Source of the DNA: Primula veris
Taxonomy: Eukaryota; Streptophyta; Magnoliopsida; Ericales; Primulaceae
Direction: 5' to 3'
Length of the DNA: 64,000 nucleotides
Assembly: GCA_963682055.1 (NCBI GenBank)
Contig: OY821744.1
Span: 3,973,001-4,037,000, forward strand
Numbering within the stretch: the first letter of the stretch is position 1; every line of letters begins with the position of its first letter. Positions 58,770-64,000 of the stretch are shown here, piece after piece. The position numbers and the translations under genes were made by a program. The notes under the pieces were generated by a model that was not told the DNA's origin, ran no database searches, and saw nothing but the letters and a program-made list of their open reading frames with translations.

Positions 58770-61700
58770 ATGGCTAATGTTGCGAGCGACGAGGATTCGG
58801 GTGACTGTTTATTGCTTGCCGAAAGGAGAAATATAGAATCGTGGATTCTAGACTCTGTGGAATCATTTCACACAACCCCTCAGAAGGATTTATTCGAAAA
58901 TTACACTACGGGTAATTTCGGTAAAGTTTATCTAGCCAACGGAGAAGCGTTGGATGTTGTTGGAATGGGCGATGTGAAAATTCGCATTCCAAACGGGTCG
59001 GTATGGAAGCTAACGAAAGTGAGGCATGTTCCGAGGTTGACCAATAATTTGATCTCAGTAGGTCAACTCGATGCAGAAAGACACTCCATTTCATTCAGCA
59101 ATGGAGCTTGGAAAGTTTCACGATGAGCTATGGTGATAGCCCGAGGGAGCAAGGTCGGTACACTGTACATGACGACCGATGAGGAGTGTACAATTGCGGC
59201 AGCTGTGACGCAAAACTGCTCGGAACTATGGCATCGACGGTTGGGTCACATAAGTGAGAAGGGGGTGAAGGTGTTATCAAAGGACAGTAAACTTCTAGGC
59301 TTGAAGTCTGTCAACCTCGACATGTGCGAAGGTTGCATCTTCGGGAAGCAGAAGAAAGTGAGCTTCCGGAAAGGTGGAAAAGCTCCCAAGGAGGAGAAGT
59401 TAGCACTGGTCCACTCAGACGTATGGGGACCATCTCCAGTAACCTCACTAGGAGGATCTCAGTACTATGTGACCTTCATCGATGATTCGACGAGGAAAAC
59501 ATGGGTCTATTTCTTGAAACACAAGTCTGAGGTGTTTAAGAAATTTCAAGAATGGAAGGCCATGGTCGAACTAGAGACCGGGAATAAACTCAAATGTTTG
59601 AGGTCCGATAACGGTGGAAAGTACATTAATGCGAAGTTCGTAAGGTTCTGTGCACAGAAAGGCATTCGAATGGAAAAGACCATCCGAAGAACGCCACAGC
59701 AGAATGGCGTGGCCGAAAGAATGAACCGAACAATCAATAAGCATGCTAGGAGTATGAGACTGCAAAGTGGGTTGCCCAAAGCCTTGTGGGCACATGCAGT
59801 AAGCACGGCGGTTTACCTCATTAACCGTGGACCCTCAGTGCTATTAAAAAGGAGAATTCCTGAAGAAGAGTGGATAGGAAAGCCTATCTCTTATGAACAC
59901 TTGCGAGTGTTTGGTTGTCTGTCATATATCTATGTCGATATAAATGATCGTACCAAACTTGACTCGAAATCCAAAGTGTGTTACTTTGTGGGGGACGGTG
60001 GAGCTGAGTTTGGATATCGCTTTTGGGATGGTCAAACAAAGAGGATCATTCACAGTAAGGATGTCATCTTCAACAAAAGCATTTTGTACAAAGATCGACA
60101 AAATGTGGTGGTGGAAGGACACGCGCTCCCGTCCGAGGAAAGTGGTATAGTCGACATGAATGTGTTTCCAAGGTTGGAGTTGGAAAATGACACTGAAGAT
60201 GAGCCGGTGGTGCTCGACAACCTACCAGCACATGCTGAAGAGGACGAGGAGCTGCCCCAAACTCCTCGACCTGAATTGGACCGAGGTCATCGCGAGAGGA
60301 GACCTCCTGCCCGATACTCTCTTTTCCTGCATTACTTATTACTCAATGATGCAGGAAAGCCCGAAAGTAGAGAGGAAGCTCTGGAGCTGAAAGACCCGAG
60401 CAAGTGGGAGCTCGCGATGAAGGATGAGATGAAGTCACTTGAGAAGAATGTGACTTGGCAGTTAGCCGAAGTGCTCAAAGGGAAAAGGGCACTGAGCAAC
60501 AAATGGGTGTTCCGACTAAAGGAGGAACAAGATGGCTCGAAACGGTATAAGGCACGATTAGTAGTCAAATGGTTCCAGCAAAAGGCAGGAATTGACTACA
60601 CCTAGATCTTTTCACCAGTCGTAAAGTTGATGACTATTCGGCTATTGTTGAGCATTGTTGTAAATGCGAATCTTCATCTTGAGCAGTTAGATGTGAAAAC
60701 TGCCTTTCTCCATGGAGATCTTGAAGAAGAAATTTACATGCTCCAACCTGAAGGGTTTTCCGAAAAGGGAAAAGAGAAACTGGTCTATAAACTGAGGAAG
60801 AGCTTGTACGGGCTAAAACAAGCACCATGACAGTGGTATAAGAAGTTTGACAGTTCTATGGTGGATACCGGATTCGAAAGAAGTGATAGTGATCACTGCT
60901 GTTTCGTGAAGAGATTCGAGAACTCTTCGTACGTCATACTACTGTTGTACATAGATGACATGTTGCTTGCCGGGTCGAGCCTTGTGGAGATTAACAAAGT
61001 GAAGCAACAGTTGGCGAAACAGTTTGAGATGAAAGATTTGGGAGCCGCAAATCAGATCCTCGGTATGAGGATTTCCCTAGGAAGGGATGGGTCTTTGTTT
61101 CTGTCACAAGCCGAATATGTGAAGAAAGTGTTGGCACGGTTTAGCATGAGTGATGCCAAGGCGGTAGGCTCACCGCTAGCCGCACACTTTAGCTTGTCGA
61201 AGAAACAATCACCCTCAGACGAGGAAGGAAAGGATCGTATGTCGAACATACCCTACACTTCAGTAATTGGTAGCTTGATGTACGCTATGGTGTGTACAAG
61301 ATCGGACATTGCCCATGCAGTGGGAGTTGTCAGTCGTTACATGAGTAACCCATGAAAGCACCATTGGAAAGCTGTGAAGTGGATATTGAGATATCTCTCG
61401 GGTACAGTGAATTTGGCATTATGTTTCCGAAAGACCTCGGAAGGCCTGCACGGCTATGTGGATGCTGACATGGCCGGTGATCTGGACAGCCGAAAGAGCA
61501 CAACGGGATGTGTTTGTACCTACGGTGGTACTTCTGTAAGCTGAACATCTTAGTTACAAAAGACTGTTGCATTTTCGACCACAGAGGCTGAGTACGTCGC
61601 GGTGGCGGAAGCAAGCAAAGAGATGATTTGGTTGCAAGGGTTCTTAAAGGAGCTCGGTCAGAAAACCGACAAGGGAGTTCTGCACTGTTAGTCAGAGTGC

Positions 61701-61920
61701 AGTTCAGCTAGTTAAGAATCCTGTATTCCATTCACGCACCAAGCACATACAGATTCGTTACCATTTTATCCGGGGCGTTCTAGAAGATGGAATCTTCGTG
61801 CTAGAAAAGATTGAGGGCGCTAAAAACTCCGCCGATATGCCAACGAAGACTGTTACAATCGACAAACTGAGCCCGTGTGCAACCTCAGTAGGACTCCGAG
61901 CTTGAGGCTCAGGGTCGCCG
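58770..61920 (+). pseudogene. copia pol remnant: protease, integrase, RT, RNase H
   Basis: One frame carries nearly the whole pol. The protease region (58830-59126) has WILDSVESFHTTP where active elements have Asp-Ser-Gly. The integrase (59130-60000) shows an HRRLGHIS...CEGCIFGK zinc-binding stretch and catalytic acids in HSDVWGP, RSDNGG and GVAERMNR. The reverse transcriptase (60430-61100) shows [30 protein letters not shown] and YIDDM. RNase H (61390-61660) shows YVDADMAGDLDSRKSTTG and TEAEYVA. In-frame stops lie at 59124, 60603, 60828, 61353 and two near 61540-61556; the last part is frameshifted around 61690. Several stops fit C-to-T or G-to-A change, as in methylated silenced DNA. Confidence 0.9.
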
Positions 61921-62060
61921 CTACATGAAAAATGAGCAACTCTGAAGAGTAATAATTATTATACAAGGATACCGATGGGAGCATTCTGCTCGGTGGAGCA
62001 CAGTGAGTTCGGTGGTCGGGGATAATCAGAATTCTCTTGAAGCACTTGACATTTGACTCC

Positions 62061-62071
62061 AAGTGGGAGAT
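62061..62071 (+). other. copia polypurine tract
   Basis: AAGTGGGAGAT immediately before the 3' LTR, the usual plus-strand primer position. Confidence 0.8.
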
Positions 62072-62431
62072 TGTTGAGTTGTGGAGCCAAATGAGTTTTG
62101 GCCATGTTTTCTAATTATCCCACATCGCTTGGAATTGTAATAAATTACTCTTTAGTTTCTATATATGTCCTACTATCTTGTATATTTTAATTATAGCTCT
62201 ACACATCACAATCACATATTCAAGAGAGAATATTGTAAAGAGAGAGTTTTATTTGTGAGAGAATCATAGCTTGTGATTGGGGTAGATTACGATAGTAATC
62301 CTCCTTATAATAATATTAAGTGTCACGTGTAGCGGCCCGGAGACGTAGCCAATTTGGGTGAACTCCGTTATTAAATAGTGTGTGCTCGGTTTTAGTTTTC
62401 TGTCTTTCTCATTGTTCGCCTGATCGACCCA
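62072..62431 (+). repeat. copia 3' LTR
   Basis: Matches the 5' LTR but ends CGACCCAA, lacking the final CA, and runs straight into AGTAGTGGATTTG of a FATB 3' flank. Confidence 0.9.
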
Positions 62432-63014
62432 AGTAGTGGATTTGATTTGAAAGTTTCAAATGCTTCCTTTTTTCATTTTTTTTTTTTTTTTTGGTATGAA
62501 CTATTTTATTTTTTATTAAAGAAAAGAATAGGAAAACAGTGGGACAAAACATTCACATGGTCTGAACGAATTAAAACTGATACGATGAAACAAAAATCTT
62601 AACTCTCTTAAAGACAAAAAAGTCCTATTGTACTGCAATTTGAGAAAAAACATTGTTAATAAAAGTTATACCTCAAATTAAAAGACTAAGAAAAAGTGCT
62701 CAAAAACCCTTCTTTCTCCTTATATCTCCTATCCTATTTCAATATTTTGTTTATGTGAATTTTAAAAATGCTTAAGCCATACGTACTATTAAGAGTATAT
62801 ATTACTCACAAACAAAGAAGAGTTACAAATTATTATACATAAAGAATGAATCAAGGGAAAAAAGACAGACCTCAAAAGAGATAAAAGTCGTTATGGGTCT
62901 ATATCTATGTATGAATAAAATATATCTATGTATGAATAAAAAATATCTAAGTGCTTTTATCTTTTAACAGATGAACGAATTATTGCTTCTATTAATTTGT
63001 AGACTCGAAGCCGC
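62432..63014. repeat. FATB 3' flank, copy 4 (left part missing)
   Basis: Begins inside the flank sequence found at 57268 and 34704, so about 400 bp of flank seen in other copies is absent on the left. Includes the same LINE-tail insertion as copy 3. Confidence 0.8.
62475..62736 (-). mobile_element. 5'-truncated LINE tail, second copy
   Basis: Near-identical to 34751-35000 at the same site in the flank (GTATGAACTATTTT, GTGGGACAAAAC, CTTATATCTCCTATC). Shared by duplication, not by independent insertion. Confidence 0.8.
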
Positions 63015-63993
63015 TTATTTTGGTATCCATTCAGTTCTTGCCTTCATAATTTCGGCTCCACCTTCGAGTTTAAGCAAATGGTGACACTCGATATGGTCAG
63101 GATACGACAAATCTGCCACGTCAGCAGAAGATACAGTAGTCATCGATTCCAATACATTGTCCTTTTGACATTCTCTCTTATATTGTAGTGTCATACGAGA
63201 TAGATTGTGGCTCTTCAGGGTCGAAACCGGTGCACTCTGCAATTAAATGTTTTCCGTTAGTTGCTCATTTTAAATATTCTGTTAAAAAGAATACACAATA
63301 GGAAAAAATTTTGTTTCGTGTGACTTTTGTTTAAAAATTTGCGAAGAACCGAAATAGAAAATTACCTCAAGGATCCACCCTATGTATTTTGCATTGTTTA
63401 CATGTTGGTTGAGGTCCAAATCACTCCATCTTGGCTGCATTAAAAAACATGTATGCATGAATAAAAGCGAATTCCAACAAAATTAGCACTAGGAGAAAGT
63501 ATAGAATGTAGCTGTTTAATTACTATAATAGAAAGATATTTAACTTACTTTTATGCCGGAACACGTATACTCATATGCAGTGTCATCGACATTTATTAAT
63601 TTTTTACAATCGTCTTCCAAACTAGGAGGTGCATCTTTACAAAAAGGACTCATTTCTTCTCGCACTTCATCAGGAAATCTACACAATCTTCGAGTTTCTT
63701 TATTCATCATCACGAAATTGCTGCAAAATTTTAAAATACACAAGGGCATAGTTTATTATCATTAATTCTTAGGTTTCTGTGCTATTTTAGCAAGGGAACT
63801 AAATAAGTCCATTCGACTTAGGAGTGGCACGCACGGCAATTTGAAATGGAAATGTGTTACAGATTATTATAGTTTTTACCTTGTTGCTCTAACCAATATA
63901 TCTCCGTTTTTCTTGTCACGGATAACTGATTCGCGCCGCAAGCTATTTTTTCCGAAAAGGACTAACCAATTCTCCACTTGTATAGTGTCACCC
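63015..63993 (-). CDS. FATB: FATB-type acyl-ACP thioesterase, copy 4, exons 3-6 (continues past window)
   Basis: Exon 3 (63993-63880), exon 4 (63720-63549), exon 5 (63434-63366) and exon 6 (63236-63015) have the same lengths and phases as copy 1 (114, 172, 69 and 222 bp) with no stop. Catalytic residues of exon 5 (N-Q-H) and exon 6 (KREC) are present. Close to copy 3, including the shared LINE tail downstream. Exons 1 and 2 and the promoter lie beyond the right edge, so whether the gene is whole is unknown. The predicted role is as for copy 1. Confidence 0.88.
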
Positions 63994-64000
63994 CTGAAAA

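Larger units (their letters stand above)
57718..62431 (+). mobile_element. Degenerate Ty1/copia LTR retrotransposon, 4.7 kb
   Basis: Two LTRs (57718-58080 and 62072-62431), a primer-binding site, gag, protease, integrase, reverse transcriptase and RNase H in copia order. Base composition is clearly GC-richer than the surrounding DNA. Coding is broken by several stops and by frame changes, the protease active site is changed, and no gag zinc knuckle is seen, so the element is inactive. The LTRs differ at about twenty positions by eye (around 6%). No target-site duplication; the two flanks come from different parts of FATB repeat units. Confidence 0.93.

Overview
The window is AT-rich plant nuclear DNA, most likely from a eudicot. 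Support comes from multi-exon GT-AG genes, a gibberellin 3-oxidase, plastid FATB-type acyl-ACP thioesterases, an L1-type LINE with an RNase H domain, a Ty1/copia element primed by initiator Met-tRNA, and abundant Stowaway, hAT and CACTA MITEs. The species cannot be named from the sequence.

Layout. 1-3.9 kb: intergenic, with three inverted-repeat MITEs. 3.9-5.6 kb (-): a complete two-exon GA 3-oxidase, 355 aa. 6-8.7 kb: intergenic, with a Stowaway MITE and one unrecognised ORF. 8.7-13.2 kb (+): a complete five-exon TMEM19/PGR membrane protein gene, 287 aa; intron 1 holds a retroposed insert and decayed copies of the exon 2 start, intron 2 holds an hAT MITE. 15.1-16.9 kb (-): an intact six-exon FATB gene (copy 1), 369 aa. 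From 21.3 kb to the right edge the DNA is built from duplicated FATB-containing segments: copy 2 (22.5-23.1 kb, last two exons only, cut by an LTR), copy 3 (35.2-44.1 kb, all exons but with a 6.6-kb LINE in exon 1), copy 5 (57.6 kb, a 3' exon fragment cut by a copia element) and copy 4 (63.0 kb to the edge, exons 3-6 visible).

The spacer upstream of the FATB copies is itself duplicated: block A (24.3-33.9 kb) and block B (45.3-52.9 kb) are collinear, in direct orientation, and differ mainly by mobile-element insertions in one or the other. These insertions can be read against the empty site in the sister block. A degenerate lipid-transfer-protein gene with an early stop lies at 55.8-56.1 kb. 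A decayed Ty1/copia element occupies 57.7-62.4 kb.

Overall, one FATB gene has been amplified into a cluster whose copies are being broken by retroelements. At least one copy (copy 1) looks functional. The two copia-type LTR sequences sit exactly at breaks in FATB collinearity and lack target-site duplications, which points to ectopic recombination as the way the cluster was rearranged. GA3ox, PGR and FATB belong to unrelated pathways (gibberellin activation, a membrane protein, plastid fatty-acid release); nothing suggests a biosynthetic gene cluster.
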